Of a stretch of DNA of 64,000 bases, positions 9,180-17,610 are shown piece by piece. Position numbers and translations under genes: made by a program. The notes below the pieces were generated by a model, which made no database searches, was not told the origin of the DNA, and saw nothing but the letters and a program-made list of their open reading frames with translations. The stretch is from Rummeliibacillus stabekisii (GTDB lineage Bacteria > Bacillota > Bacilli > Bacillales_A > Planococcaceae). Location of the stretch: contig NZ_BJVD01000010.1 in NCBI RefSeq assembly GCF_007988965.1, positions 1 to 64,000 on the forward strand. Reading direction: 5' to 3'. Each line of letters begins with the position of its first letter. The first letter of the stretch is position 1.

Positions 9180-9929
9180 ATGCTAAACGAAATTAAATTG
9201 GAGCATTACCTGCCATATATCAATAGCTTGCCTGAATCTAATATAATCACTCCAGATGACGTATTGAATAGCAACTTTCTCATTGAAAAAGACAACAATA
9301 TTGAAATGTACTATGCCCCTCACAATGAGTACATTAATCGAGATGCCAAAGTAGTTATAGTAGGCATTACTCCTGGGTGGACACAGATGAAGGCTGCCCT
9401 ACTACAAGCCAAAATTTGTTTACGTGAAGGTGCTTCAACCGACCAAATTTTAGAACAATCAAAAAGAGCAGCCGGTTTTGCGGGTACAATGAGGGAAAAC
9501 TTAATTGAGATGCTTGATGAATGTGAAATGAATAAAGCATTTGGGCTTTCGTCAACTCGGCAATTATTCGAGAAACATTTTAACCTTCTACATACCACTT
9601 CTGTGATTAAGTACCCTGTCTTTGTGAAGGAAAAGAATTATACAGGGCATACGCCAAAAATTGGCCGTTCTCCCCTATTAACCAATTATGCATATCATAT
9701 ATTTCTTCATGAGCTAAAAGAAATTAAACAAGACTATCTTCTCGTTCCCTTAGGTAAAGCTGTAACAGAAGTCATCTCCGACTTAGCGAAACAAGGAGAG
9801 ATCCCTATGGAAAGATGTCTTTTTGGATTCCCTCATCCTTCTGGAGCTAACGGCCACCGAAAAAAACAATTTATGCAAAACAAGCAACAACTACAAACGA
9901 TTGTTAAGAAATTTTCTCAACACATATAG
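9180..9929 (+). CDS. Uracil-DNA-glycosylase-superfamily-like protein
   Basis: A 249-residue protein. Two short motifs recall the UDG fold: a strand followed by a Pro-Gly turn, VVIVGITPGW (residues 58-67), and a late FPHPSGANGH (about 219-228) like the HPSP loop of the minor-groove reader. Between them the chain is mostly helical and shows no iron-sulfur Cys cluster. The earlier ATG at 9168 touches the AAAGG; the ATG at 9180 is spaced 12 bases and is preferred. It stands alone between two unrelated operons. Whether it excises a base is unknown, since the polar catalytic residue of motif A is not obvious. Confidence 0.55.
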   Translation: MLNEIKLEHYLPYINSLPESNIITPDDVLNSNFLIEKDNNIEMYYAPHNEYINRDAKVVIVGITPGWTQMKAALLQAKICLREGASTDQILEQSKRAAGFAGTMRENLIEMLDECEMNKAFGLSSTRQLFEKHFNLLHTTSVIKYPVFVKEKNYTGHTPKIGRSPLLTNYAYHIFLHELKEIKQDYLLVPLGKAVTEVISDLAKQGEIPMERCLFGFPHPSGANGHRKKQFMQNKQQLQTIVKKFSQHI

Positions 9930-9966
9930 AAAGGATATTACAATCTCAGAATAAATTTAGATAGCC

Positions 9967-10506
9967 TTACTCAAAAAATTGCTGTTCTTCCTCTAATCCT
10001 TTTTTTCTTTTTATTATTTTTACAATTGGGACGGCTATAAGTAATGCAACAGCTATGTTTATTACGCCAATAGAGGCATTAGCTATCTCTATACTTGAAT
10101 TATCAGTATAAATGTTCACATTCATTATACCCAGGGATAAATTCACAAAAAAGAGTACTAGAAAAATGTTTAAAATACGCTTATAATAATCAATTTTTGA
10201 TTTTGTATCTGTATATATTTCAAAGGGTCCCTCTGCTGCCGCCTTTTTCATGTAGACCCAGCCGCCAGACTCGTGAACGATGGTAATTCCGCTGTCCTTC
10301 AGAAATTCAAAGTACTCCTTCTTTTCCAGGACAGACATCCCAGTAATAAATTCATTACGATAAATACTGTCACCTGGCTCTCCCTTTGTAAAAGTAAATC
10401 GACCCAAGAAAAACTTTTCCAGATGCCAACCATTTTGCGCCATTTCATTAATCCACTTTTCTTCTTTCTCAAAATCTAAATAAAAGCGAAACTTTACCTT
10501 CTTCAT
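9967..10506 (-). CDS. DUF2812 membrane protein
   Basis: A 179-residue protein with the DUF2812 start: a soluble part where MKKVKFRFYLDFEKEEKW and the NGWHLEKF motif appear (residues 1-90), followed by two membrane helices (about 112-130 and 140-162) and a basic tail. DUF2812 proteins are typically encoded right after a PadR regulator, and that is the arrangement here: the start overlaps the padR stop by 4 bases (ATGA), so the two are translationally coupled. Molecular function is unknown; an envelope stress or antimicrobial-response role is only a guess from PadR partnerships. Confidence 0.82.
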   Translation of the reverse strand: MKKVKFRFYLDFEKEEKWINEMAQNGWHLEKFFLGRFTFTKGEPGDSIYRNEFITGMSVLEKKEYFEFLKDSGITIVHESGGWVYMKKAAAEGPFEIYTDTKSKIDYYKRILNIFLVLFFVNLSLGIMNVNIYTDNSSIEIANASIGVINIAVALLIAVPIVKIIKRKKGLEEEQQFFE

Positions 10507-10823
10507 TGCTGTCTCTCCTCCTTTGTAATGAGTAACCCATTGTGATGCAACTCATCAAGTCGTTTTATTTCAGCTTCAATCAACAACTTTCCAGCTTCCG
10601 TAATTACATATTCTTTTTTCCGTCCATCATCATCTAAAGGAACAATCCATTTTCGCTTCACCAATGTCTTTATTGCTCCATAAATCGTGCCTGGACCAAG
10701 CTCTACACGTCCATTGCTAAGTTCCGAAACAAATTGCATAATCCCATATCCGTGCCTTGGTTTATACAGAGCTAAAAGGATATAATAAACCCCTTCTGTT
10801 AAAGGCGCATTCTCTTCCATCAT
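10503..10823 (-). CDS. PadR-family transcriptional regulator
   Basis: A compact 106-residue PadR with one winged helix (ILLALYKPRHGYGIMQFV and the GTIYGAIKTLVKRKWI recognition segment) and a short C-terminal helix for dimerisation, the subfamily 2 form. It is first in an operon with the DUF2812 gene and has nested inverted repeats just upstream, so autorepression is likely. The inducer is unknown. Confidence 0.9.
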   Translation of the reverse strand: MMEENAPLTEGVYYILLALYKPRHGYGIMQFVSELSNGRVELGPGTIYGAIKTLVKRKWIVPLDDDGRKKEYVITEAGKLLIEAEIKRLDELHHNGLLITKEERQQ

Positions 10824-10837
10824 TACACCGCCAATCG

Positions 10838-10880
10838 TTATATCGTCTGTTGATATAAACTATATCAGCAGTCGATATAA
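10838..10880 (-). promoter_or_regulatory. Nested inverted repeats, likely PadR operator
   Basis: GATATA-AAC-TATATC forms an inner palindrome at 10852-10866, enclosed by TTATATCG (10839-10846) and CGATATAA (10873-10880). The site is directly upstream of padR. A similar ATATATC-N5-GATATAT palindrome precedes the other padR of this window. Confidence 0.6.
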
Positions 10881-10900
10881 CTGTCAATCTTTTCAAGATA

Positions 10901-10932
10901 CAAAAAGGGAAACCGTTATTTCGGTTTCCCTT
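10901..10932 (-). terminator. Rho-independent terminator of the AEC transporter gene
   Basis: Read on the minus strand, an 11-bp perfect stem (10922-10932 with 10905-10915) with a 6-base loop runs into a T tract (10902-10906). Confidence 0.85.
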
Positions 10933-10952
10933 CCATTTAACACTGATTATTA

Positions 10953-11876
10953 TTAAAACAAAATCGTAGATAAATAAATAACAGTTGTCACAGTGACCAT
11001 GCTAAAAATGGTCGACATTAAAACAACTTGTGCCGCATACTCAGGATGGTTATCATATTCCAAAGCAAAAAGTGCGCTATTTCTTGAGGTTGGGAAGGAA
11101 CTTGCGATGAACAAAGCCTGCGCCGTCACCCCATCCAATTTCAAAATAAAAATAATCAGCAATGCTACTGCAGGAGATAAAATTAGTCGTCCTACTAAAC
11201 TCATAAGTAAAGACAGCGAAAACTGCTTAAGTTGAAGAAATGCACTTTGAGCGCCCAATGTAATTAGAGCTACAGCAAGGAAAGCATTAGAAGAATTTTT
11301 AATAGGTTCCCACAAAAAAGAAGGAATCTTTATATGTAAAGTATGAAGAAGCAAGCCTAGCAAGAAGGCATAAATCACTGGGTTTTTTAAAAAGCCGTTC
11401 AGTGCTTTCCCCTTGGTTTTATCTATTGAAACTGAGTTAAACAACCCATAGGTATAGGTAAGCAAATTCTGATAAATCATCACAACAATTTGAATAGATG
11501 CCCCTAATGGATTGTGTTGAAACACAAGCTGGCTGACTGGCAAACCGAAATTCCCAGAGTTAACTAAAACCACACTATTTTTAAATACAGAGGATACTCC
11601 TCTATCGAATTTTGCAACTTTCGCAATGCCTCCGCTTAAGAGGATTAAGATTATACTTTGTATAATTAAAAACCCCAGAATGTGCAATAATGTTTCGCCG
11701 CCAATTTTATTTTCATAAATATTAGTGAAACTGACTGCAGGCATTAGTAAATAGGTATTCAATTTAGATAGAGTGTTCATATCAAATAAAAACTTACGAT
11801 GGAGATAACCCCCGAGCCCAATTAAGATAAATATGGGCAGTATGACGTTTACTAAAATCTCAAAAAATATAGCCAT
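10953..11876 (-). CDS. AEC-family (auxin efflux carrier/malate permease-like) transporter
   Basis: A 307-residue membrane protein with ten predicted helices in two inverted halves, the size and shape of bacterial AEC carriers. Typical elements include the LNTYLLMPAVSF stretch after the first helix and the conserved Asn-Gly turn NSGNFGLP in the first cross-over region. GAGGAGG lies before the ATG. Some bacterial members carry malate or malonate. Its place next to a citrate transporter and its two-component system fits a di- or tricarboxylate role, but this is inference. Confidence 0.85.
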   Translation of the reverse strand: MAIFFEILVNVILPIFILIGLGGYLHRKFLFDMNTLSKLNTYLLMPAVSFTNIYENKIGGETLLHILGFLIIQSIILILLSGGIAKVAKFDRGVSSVFKNSVVLVNSGNFGLPVSQLVFQHNPLGASIQIVVMIYQNLLTYTYGLFNSVSIDKTKGKALNGFLKNPVIYAFLLGLLLHTLHIKIPSFLWEPIKNSSNAFLAVALITLGAQSAFLQLKQFSLSLLMSLVGRLILSPAVALLIIFILKLDGVTAQALFIASSFPTSRNSALFALEYDNHPEYAAQVVLMSTIFSMVTVTTVIYLSTILF

Positions 11877-11947
11877 AAATACCTCCTCAAATTAAATATA
11901 AGGCGTCGGTTAAAGAACGGTAAATTTAATATCCATTTAAACATGAA

Positions 11948-11981
11948 ATTCCAAAAACTCAATATAGAGAGTTTTTGGAAT
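11948..11981 (-). terminator. Hairpin terminator downstream of citM
   Basis: A perfect 13-bp stem (11948-11960 with 11969-11981) encloses an 8-base loop just after the citM stop. Internal A5/T5 tracts in the arms make it usable on either strand. Confidence 0.7.
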
Positions 11982-11987
11982 CAATCG

Positions 11988-13280
11988 TTAGATAGGGATA
12001 ATGGAGAAAATAAGGGCTACTAAAATCATTACAGCTGTAGCCCCACATGCCCATTTCAAGAAGGTACGTTGTAGACTACCAAAATCTTCGCCAACCATTC
12101 CTACTAATAAGTACGTGGATGGCACAAGAGGACTTAATAAGTGTACCGGCAACCCTAATAATGACGCCCGGCCAATCATAGCTGGATCAATTCCATAACC
12201 GCTTGCTGCTTTTGCGAGTAACGGTAATACCCCATAGTAAAAGGCATCATTGGACATAAAGAATGTAAAGGGTGCACTAATGATGGCAGTAATTATGGCA
12301 AAGTGTGACCCCAAGGCATCTGGAATATGCGTAATAACCACATTAGCCATAGCATCAACCATCTTTGTTCCGGAAAGTATTCCTGTGAATACGCCAGCTG
12401 CAAATACCATGGAAACTACGGACAATGCATTATCTGCGTAGTGCATGACTCTTTCTTTTTGTTCTTTTAAATTAGGATAATTCATTGTAATAGCAATAGC
12501 AAAACCAATCATAAACAAGACAGTAGTTGGCAAAACTTCACGAATCAGTGCTACTAACAGGATGATTGTCAGTAAGTAGTTGATCAGTATAAGTTTCGGT
12601 CTCTTTAGACTTTCATCAGCCGTCGTTGCTGCTGCCATCGCTTCTGTACCATAGTTAATTTCTAATACACCCGTTCTTTTACGTTCCTTTTTACCAAGGG
12701 TGTAAGCCATAAACAAAACAAACAATACTCCGCCAATCATACTTGGGATGACTGGTGTGAAGATATCCCCCATCTCCAAATTCAATGCCGTCATCGCTCT
12801 GGCTGTAGGGCCTCCCCACGGAAGAAGATTCATTACACCAGAAGCTGAAACTGCAATCCCCGCAAGTACTAATGGTTTCATTCCAATACGTTTGTAAAGT
12901 GGTAGCATTGCTGAAATAGTAATCATATATGTGGTAGTTCCATCTCCATCAAGTGAGATTAACAAGGCAAGTACAGCTGTACCAATTGCGATTTTTACAG
13001 GATCACCTTTAACAACCTTTAAAATTGTATTAATAATAGGATCGAATACCCCTGCATCAATCATAATGCCAAAAAAGAGAATAGCAAATAAAATCATAAT
13101 CCCAGTAGGTGCCACACTCTTGATCCCCTCTAATGCCATAGGACCCATATCTTTGCCGAATCCCCCAAATAAGGCAAAAACAATTGGAACCACTATCAGA
13201 GCAATCATTGCAGATAAGCGTCTGGTCATAATGAGCACCATGAATGTTATAATCATTAAAAATCCTAATGTTGCAAGCAT
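11988..13280 (-). CDS. citM: CitMHS-family citrate-metal/proton symporter
   Basis: A 430-residue carrier of the CitMHS family, which imports citrate complexed with a divalent metal in symport with protons. It has about 12 membrane helices; family features are SLDGDGTTTYMITISAM (about 108-124), LPWGGPTARA and, in the second half, MSNDAFYYGVLPLL and GRASLLGLPVHLLSPLVPSTYLLVG. B. subtilis CitM prefers Mg-citrate and CitH prefers Ca-citrate; the metal cannot be chosen by eye. It lies directly downstream of a CitST-type two-component system but behind a terminator, so it has its own promoter, which carries a consensus cre site. Confidence 0.9.
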   Translation of the reverse strand: MLATLGFLMIITFMVLIMTRRLSAMIALIVVPIVFALFGGFGKDMGPMALEGIKSVAPTGIMILFAILFFGIMIDAGVFDPIINTILKVVKGDPVKIAIGTAVLALLISLDGDGTTTYMITISAMLPLYKRIGMKPLVLAGIAVSASGVMNLLPWGGPTARAMTALNLEMGDIFTPVIPSMIGGVLFVLFMAYTLGKKERKRTGVLEINYGTEAMAAATTADESLKRPKLILINYLLTIILLVALIREVLPTTVLFMIGFAIAITMNYPNLKEQKERVMHYADNALSVVSMVFAAGVFTGILSGTKMVDAMANVVITHIPDALGSHFAIITAIISAPFTFFMSNDAFYYGVLPLLAKAASGYGIDPAMIGRASLLGLPVHLLSPLVPSTYLLVGMVGEDFGSLQRTFLKWACGATAVMILVALIFSIIPI

Positions 13281-13332
13281 TATTCTTCACCCCTTTTATA
13301 AGTAAATTAATAATATATAATTTTCTGTTTAC

Positions 13333-13346
13333 TGAAAACGTTTTCA
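13333..13346 (-). promoter_or_regulatory. Catabolite-responsive element (cre) in the citM promoter region
   Basis: TGAAAACGTTTTCA is a perfect 14-bp palindrome matching the CcpA cre consensus. It lies 53 bases upstream of citM. Carbon catabolite repression of citM by CcpA is established in B. subtilis. Confidence 0.85.
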
Positions 13347-13380
13347 AATTAAAGTTATTATTGTACATAATGCTATATTT

Positions 13381-13396
13381 TGTTCATACTGTTCAT
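13381..13396 (-). promoter_or_regulatory. Direct repeat, candidate CitT activator site
   Basis: Two copies of TGTTCAT (13381-13387 and 13390-13396) lie nine bases apart, upstream of the citM cre. Position and spacing are compatible with binding of the adjacent response regulator; this is inference. Confidence 0.35.
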
Positions 13397-13401
13397 GAAG
13401 C

Positions 13402-13437
13402 ATAAAAAAAGAAGGCTATATTTAATAGCCCTCTTTA
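13402..13437 (-). terminator. Rho-independent terminator of citST
   Basis: On the minus strand, an 11-bp stem with one mismatch (arms around 13427-13437 and 13412-13422) is followed by seven T (13404-13410). It overlaps the end of citT and separates citST from citM transcription. Confidence 0.8.
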
Positions 13438-14118
13438 AACAGGATAATATTTTCTTTCCGGTCTTCCAACGATTCCATATACAACCTCAGCTTTGGCTTC
13501 ATTTATCGATGAAAGATACTCCAAATATCGGCGCGCTGTAATTCGTGAAGCCCCAATTTCTTTTGCTACTTCCTCTGCTGAAAGTCCCATTCGCTTTGTA
13601 AGAAGAACAGCCTGGACCTTCTCTAAGGTTATTTCATCTATTCCCTTTGGAAGTCCTGAATTTTTCTTCATCTTTTGATCGAAACTTTTGCCAAAAAGAA
13701 GATCTACATACGTTTGGTTTATCTCCTGATTCGACAGAAGTATGGAATGTCTTTTTATATATTCTGAGATAACTTCATCAAAGCGTTCCCTATTCACTGG
13801 TTTAATTAAATAATGGATTACTCCGTAATTTAGTGCCGTTTCAATAAATACTTTATCAGTAGCAGCCGTAATCATAATAATATCTACCTTAGGGAAGTCC
13901 TTTCGGATAAGAGGAAGTAAATCCGTGCCCATCATATCGGGAAAAAATACATCTAAAATTAATAAATCCGGCTGCTTTAACTTAATTAATTCAAGGGTTT
14001 GTTCACCGTTTAACGCCTTTCCAACTACATCTATTTCATCAAATGTTGATAAGTATTTTTCATGTATATCTGCAATTCGGAAATCATCTTCTGCAATAAC
14101 TGCTTTTATTCTGTTCAT
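13435..14118 (-). CDS. citT: CitT/DcuR-family response regulator
   Basis: A 227-residue response regulator of the CitB/DcuR class. Receiver signatures: AEDD near residue 9, the Asp of LLILDVFFP at about 55, MITAA, and the Lys of LIKPVNRERF. The C-terminal part has the helix-turn-helix typical of this class, with GLSAEEVAKEIGASRITARRYLEYL. AAAGGGGAG precedes the ATG. The pair with the CitA-type kinase upstream and a citrate carrier downstream reproduces the CitST-citM module, in which CitT activates citM when citrate is present. Confidence 0.88.
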   Translation of the reverse strand: MNRIKAVIAEDDFRIADIHEKYLSTFDEIDVVGKALNGEQTLELIKLKQPDLLILDVFFPDMMGTDLLPLIRKDFPKVDIIMITAATDKVFIETALNYGVIHYLIKPVNRERFDEVISEYIKRHSILLSNQEINQTYVDLLFGKSFDQKMKKNSGLPKGIDEITLEKVQAVLLTKRMGLSAEEVAKEIGASRITARRYLEYLSSINEAKAEVVYGIVGRPERKYYPV

Positions 14119-14130
14119 GTTTTCTCCCCT

Positions 14131-15723
14131 TTACAAATATTTAGGAAGATAGACGGTAAATATCGTTCCGGTTTCTAGCGTACTTTGAACCTCAATCATG
14201 CCATTCATCTCTGTAACAGCCTTTTCTGCATTTGAAAGTCCATATCCTCTTGTTTCCATCCTATCTGAATCTTTCGTAGTGAATCCTTTTTGGAAAAGAT
14301 ATGTTAAATTTTCTTCTTTAATTCCCTTTCCATTGTCAGCAATTTCAAAGATAATATCACTTCCAATGTCAGTAGTGAAGAATTTTACAGTTGGAATGTC
14401 AGAATCCAACACAGCTTCAAAAGCATTTTCAATTAAATTTCCTAGGATAATTATTAAATTTGACAGTTTTATATGAGAAGGAAGGGAATCTAAATAGCTA
14501 TCTTGGGCTATATCAAACGTAATCTTCTTTTCCGATGCCTTTCCTAGTTTGCCTAGGAGGATAGCCTGAACTTTTGTATCTTTAATTTGTTTAAAGACAA
14601 TAGAATTTTGAGTTTGAAGCATCTGCGTTTCTTGATGGAGCATATCAATCGCTTCCTCATACTCTCCTAGCTCTAGCAATCCCATCAATACGTATAATTT
14701 ATTAGTAAATTCGTGGGTTTGTGCACGAAGATCCTCTGAATAACTCTTTACTTCAGATATTGTGTTGACCATTTGTTCAATTTCCGTTTTATCTCGGAAA
14801 GAGGCAACTACTCCAAGATTCCCCTTTTTATTATAAAGAGGTGTACAATTCACAATGATTGTTTTTTCCTTCCACACTATTTCTTTATCTATTTGAGGTG
14901 TTCCTGTTCTGATTACTTCATACAGATATTCAGAAGGAAAAAGGTCATCTACCTTAAAATCAATGACAGATCCTTGAATGTTCAAGAGGTTTTTAGCAGT
15001 TTGATTCATCGTGGTAATGAACCCCTCCTGGTCAATGGCCAGAATCCCTTCTTTCACAGCATGTAATATGGCCTCCTGCTCTCTATAAAGCCGAGCGATT
15101 TCATATGGTTCTAGACCCATGGTATCCTTGCGAATGTTACGACCGAGTAATGAACTGCCAATCAAGGATATAATTAACGCAATGAGAGAGACATATAGAA
15201 CTTTAATAATGTTTTTCTTTGACTGCTCATGAACATCTTCAAGTAAAAAACCTACTGATACAATTCCAATAATTTCTCCTTTTTTATTGTAAATGGGCGA
15301 TTTCCCTCTAATAGAAGGGCCGAGCGATCCTTTTGATTTTGATACATAGTATTTCCCACCCTGAAGAGCTTTTTCGTTATCTCCGCCCTTCATTTTTTTA
15401 CCAATCATTGCTTGTAGAGGGTGAGAGTATCTGACCCCATTCTTATCTCCCACAACAATAAATTCAGCACCTGTTTCTTTACGGATTTTTTCTGCAATGG
15501 GTTGTATTTCATTGGATGGATTTTTTATTTGTAAAGCAGTAATAATATTCGGCATAAAAGAGACTGTTTTAGATAACTCTAAGGCCATTCTTCCTTTATT
15601 ATCCTCTATCTGTTTACTTTCCATATAGCTATAAAACACAGTTAACAGCAAAATTAACAACAGCCCTAAGGCAAATACGAGGCCAAATATTTTCGTCTGT
15701 AAAGATATTCTTTTGAAGTTCAA
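14131..15723 (-). CDS. citS: CitA/DcuS-family sensor histidine kinase
   Basis: A 530-residue membrane kinase of the citrate/malate-sensing group. Layout: first helix (about 15-38), an extracytoplasmic PAS-like sensor (45-165) with GVRYSHP and SIRGKSPIYNKKGEIIGIVSVGF, second helix (170-192), a cytoplasmic PAS (about 210-310), a dimerisation segment whose phospho-acceptor is the His of RAQTHEFTNKLY, and a HATPase with NLIENAFEA, DNGKGI and GYGLSNAEKAV. The TTG at 15723 has AAAGGAG 9 bases upstream; a longer TTG start at 15762 lacks one. The receptor-type PAS fits citrate binding, but the exact ligand needs assay. Confidence 0.88.
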   Translation of the reverse strand: MNFKRISLQTKIFGLVFALGLLLILLLTVFYSYMESKQIEDNKGRMALELSKTVSFMPNIITALQIKNPSNEIQPIAEKIRKETGAEFIVVGDKNGVRYSHPLQAMIGKKMKGGDNEKALQGGKYYVSKSKGSLGPSIRGKSPIYNKKGEIIGIVSVGFLLEDVHEQSKKNIIKVLYVSLIALIISLIGSSLLGRNIRKDTMGLEPYEIARLYREQEAILHAVKEGILAIDQEGFITTMNQTAKNLLNIQGSVIDFKVDDLFPSEYLYEVIRTGTPQIDKEIVWKEKTIIVNCTPLYNKKGNLGVVASFRDKTEIEQMVNTISEVKSYSEDLRAQTHEFTNKLYVLMGLLELGEYEEAIDMLHQETQMLQTQNSIVFKQIKDTKVQAILLGKLGKASEKKITFDIAQDSYLDSLPSHIKLSNLIIILGNLIENAFEAVLDSDIPTVKFFTTDIGSDIIFEIADNGKGIKEENLTYLFQKGFTTKDSDRMETRGYGLSNAEKAVTEMNGMIEVQSTLETGTIFTVYLPKYL

Positions 15724-15774
15724 TAAGGGTTTCTCCTTTGTTTGAATATACCTATCTTTCAATAAGTGTTATAT

Positions 15775-16251
15775 TCACTGCCACTTTACTTGTCTTGATT
15801 CCTGTTCATTCCAAACCCCAAATCCTTCTGAATACTTTTTCTCTAAAAACATTGGTAACCTTTCTTTCATTCCTTCAGCAAAATTCAGTTTTGGTAACTC
15901 CTCCGTATCTACCCAAAAAATACGGCCTTCATCTGTTCTATCTAGCAAAGTTCCGCTAAAATCCTCTGTTCTATAATTAAAAACAAAATACTTTTCGCCT
16001 GTTTCATCGTTATACAAATATATAATTCCACAGGCTTCTAAATTAGAGATGGTTAATCCTGTTTCCTCTTTTATTTCTCTAATCGTTGAATCAATTAAAC
16101 TTTCGCCGTCCTGAACCTTTCCACCAGGAAAAGAAATTCCCTTCCAAGACTTAATCCGATCAAGAACTAAAACTTTATTATTCTCTTTATCATAAATCAT
16201 ACACATATTGGTTAATGTTGTCCTAGTCACAAAATAATCCCCCAGCTTCAC
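15775..16251 (-). CDS. Nudix (MutT-like) hydrolase
   Basis: A 158-residue Nudix protein that should hydrolyse a nucleoside-diphosphate-linked substrate with Mg. The Nudix box is complete: GGKVQDGESLIDSTIREIKEETGL-like stretch at about residues 43-65 with the REIKEE core. The phenotype is nearest to 8-oxo-dGTP diphosphatase-like MutT proteins of bacilli, though such labels are unreliable. The start is a GTG without a strong ribosome-binding site. It precedes citS on the same strand by about 50 bases, with no functional link evident. Confidence 0.85.
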   Translation of the reverse strand: MKLGDYFVTRTTLTNMCMIYDKENNKVLVLDRIKSWKGISFPGGKVQDGESLIDSTIREIKEETGLTISNLEACGIIYLYNDETGEKYFVFNYRTEDFSGTLLDRTDEGRIFWVDTEELPKLNFAEGMKERLPMFLEKKYSEGFGVWNEQESRQVKWQ

Positions 16252-16411
16252 ACTTTTATCAATTATCGCCTATGTACTACTTTATCTCATAATTTCTTTT
16301 ATATATTAACATAAGCCTAAATAGACAATTCAAACAAATAGCACCTCTACATGATTAGAGGTGCTGGCATTTTTCTTCCTATAGCGTGGTTGAATTCATC
16401 TTTGCTTTTTA

Positions 16412-16864
16412 TTATTTCCTAAGCGATTCATTTTGTTGCTTTAATTTCTTTTGAAGAAGGTTTAATTGATTCATCAATTCTTCATACTCTTCAAATTCAA
16501 TATTACATGGTTTAACGTCAGCCGAGATTTTCGTGATAATGGCTTGTTTTTCTTTGAGAGCTTTTGGTTGCAGGTATATAGAGACTTTTCGTTCGTCTAC
16601 TGTTGAACGCTCTCTTCTTACCCAATCATTCGCTTCCATCCTTTTAATCATTGGCGTTAAAGTACCTGTACCTAAATTTAACCGATTGCCCAGTTCCTTT
16701 GCCGTAAGACCATCTTTTTCCCATAGCACTAATAAGGCTAAGTATTGAGGATAGGTAAGGCCAAATGGCTGAAGCACCTTTGCATATAATTTGTTAAATT
16801 GGCTGCTCGCTTCGTAGATTGAAAAACAAAGTTGGTTTTCTAAAGTAAAAAAATCATCCAACAT
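16412..16864 (-). CDS. ohrR: OhrR-type MarR-family organic peroxide sensor
   Basis: A 150-residue MarR repressor. The N-terminal NQLCFSIYEAS places a Cys at residue 13, the reactive cysteine that becomes sulfenic acid with organic hydroperoxides. The winged helix includes LTAKELGNRLNLGTGTLTPMIKRME and the DERKVSIYL wing. A second Cys at residue 120 is at the position of the resolving Cys of Xanthomonas OhrR, unlike the single-Cys B. subtilis protein, so this may be a disulfide-forming sensor. AAAGGA lies 6 bases before the ATG at 16864; upstream in-frame codons lack a ribosome-binding site. It is divergent from ohrA, its expected target. Confidence 0.88.
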   Translation of the reverse strand: MLDDFFTLENQLCFSIYEASSQFNKLYAKVLQPFGLTYPQYLALLVLWEKDGLTAKELGNRLNLGTGTLTPMIKRMEANDWVRRERSTVDERKVSIYLQPKALKEKQAIITKISADVKPCNIEFEEYEELMNQLNLLQKKLKQQNESLRK

Positions 16865-17051
16865 GCTCATTCCTTTATATACAATAATATTATTTTTTCT
16901 CTTCCCATTCCTAAATAACAAAAACTTATACTTTACTATTATGTACCTTATCAAGAGATACTAAAAATTTTAACGTCTGCGATTAAGTTTAGGCGCTTTA
17001 TTTGAGGGTATCAAGGTAAAATACAAATTTTAATCAAAAAAGATGTAATTG

Positions 17052-17096
17052 TTGACTCTTTCATTTAAATCTTATAAGATTTAATCGTACACGATT
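17052..17096 (+). promoter_or_regulatory. ohrA promoter with overlapping OhrR-type palindromes
   Basis: TTGACT (17052-17057) and TAAGAT (17075-17080) are separated by 17 bases. The -10 lies inside the perfect palindrome AAATCTTATAAGATTT (17067-17082), followed at once by AATCGT-AC-ACGATT (17083-17096). Repressor binding would block polymerase directly. Confidence 0.7.
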
Positions 17097-17124
17097 TAAA
17101 TTTAAACAAAAGGTGGGAATGTAA

Positions 17125-17544
17125 ATGACAGTTTTATACACAGCAAGCGCAACAGCAGTAGGCGGTAGATTAGGAAGAGTAGTTTCATCAGACAATGTAT
17201 TAGACCTAGATTTAAAGACACCAAAAGAGCTAGGTGGACCAGGCGGTTATGGTACAAATCCTGAACAATTATTTGCGGCTGGTTACTCAGCTTGCTTTGA
17301 TTCAGCATTAAACCTTGTCATCAAAACACAAAGAGTAAAAGAGGTAACATCAACGGCAGTCACAGCAAATGTTTCCATTTTCAAAGGTGAAAACAATGGA
17401 TTTAAACTTGCAGTGGAATTAGAGGCTGAAGTTGAGGGTGTCGATAAAGAAACAGCTCAAAAACTTGTAGAGGCAGCTCATCAAGTTTGTCCTTATTCTA
17501 ATGCTACAAGAGGCAATATTGAGGTAACTCTTAAAGTAGTTTAA
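17125..17544 (+). CDS. ohrA: Organic hydroperoxide resistance protein (Ohr, OsmC family)
   Basis: A 139-residue thiol peroxidase that reduces organic hydroperoxides as a homodimer using lipoyl-type thiols. Signatures are complete: NPEQLFAAGYSACFDSAL with the peroxidatic Cys, and the resolving Cys in VCPYSNATRGN. Length and motif order match Ohr rather than OsmC. AAAGGTGGG precedes the ATG. It is divergent from ohrR with a promoter buried in palindromes, giving the standard peroxide-inducible circuit. Confidence 0.95.
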   Translation: MTVLYTASATAVGGRLGRVVSSDNVLDLDLKTPKELGGPGGYGTNPEQLFAAGYSACFDSALNLVIKTQRVKEVTSTAVTANVSIFKGENNGFKLAVELEAEVEGVDKETAQKLVEAAHQVCPYSNATRGNIEVTLKVV

Positions 17545-17610
17545 TGGTATTGGTTTTGGAAGGGTTTCTTTAACAGAAGGAACCCTTCTTTCTATTAATC
17601 AAATATCTCT

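Noticed and set aside
13057-13368. Minus-strand 103-codon frame over the citM start
   Set aside because: It overlaps the beginning of citM and the cre site in another frame, and its Cys/Asn-rich, non-family sequence is typical of a shadow.
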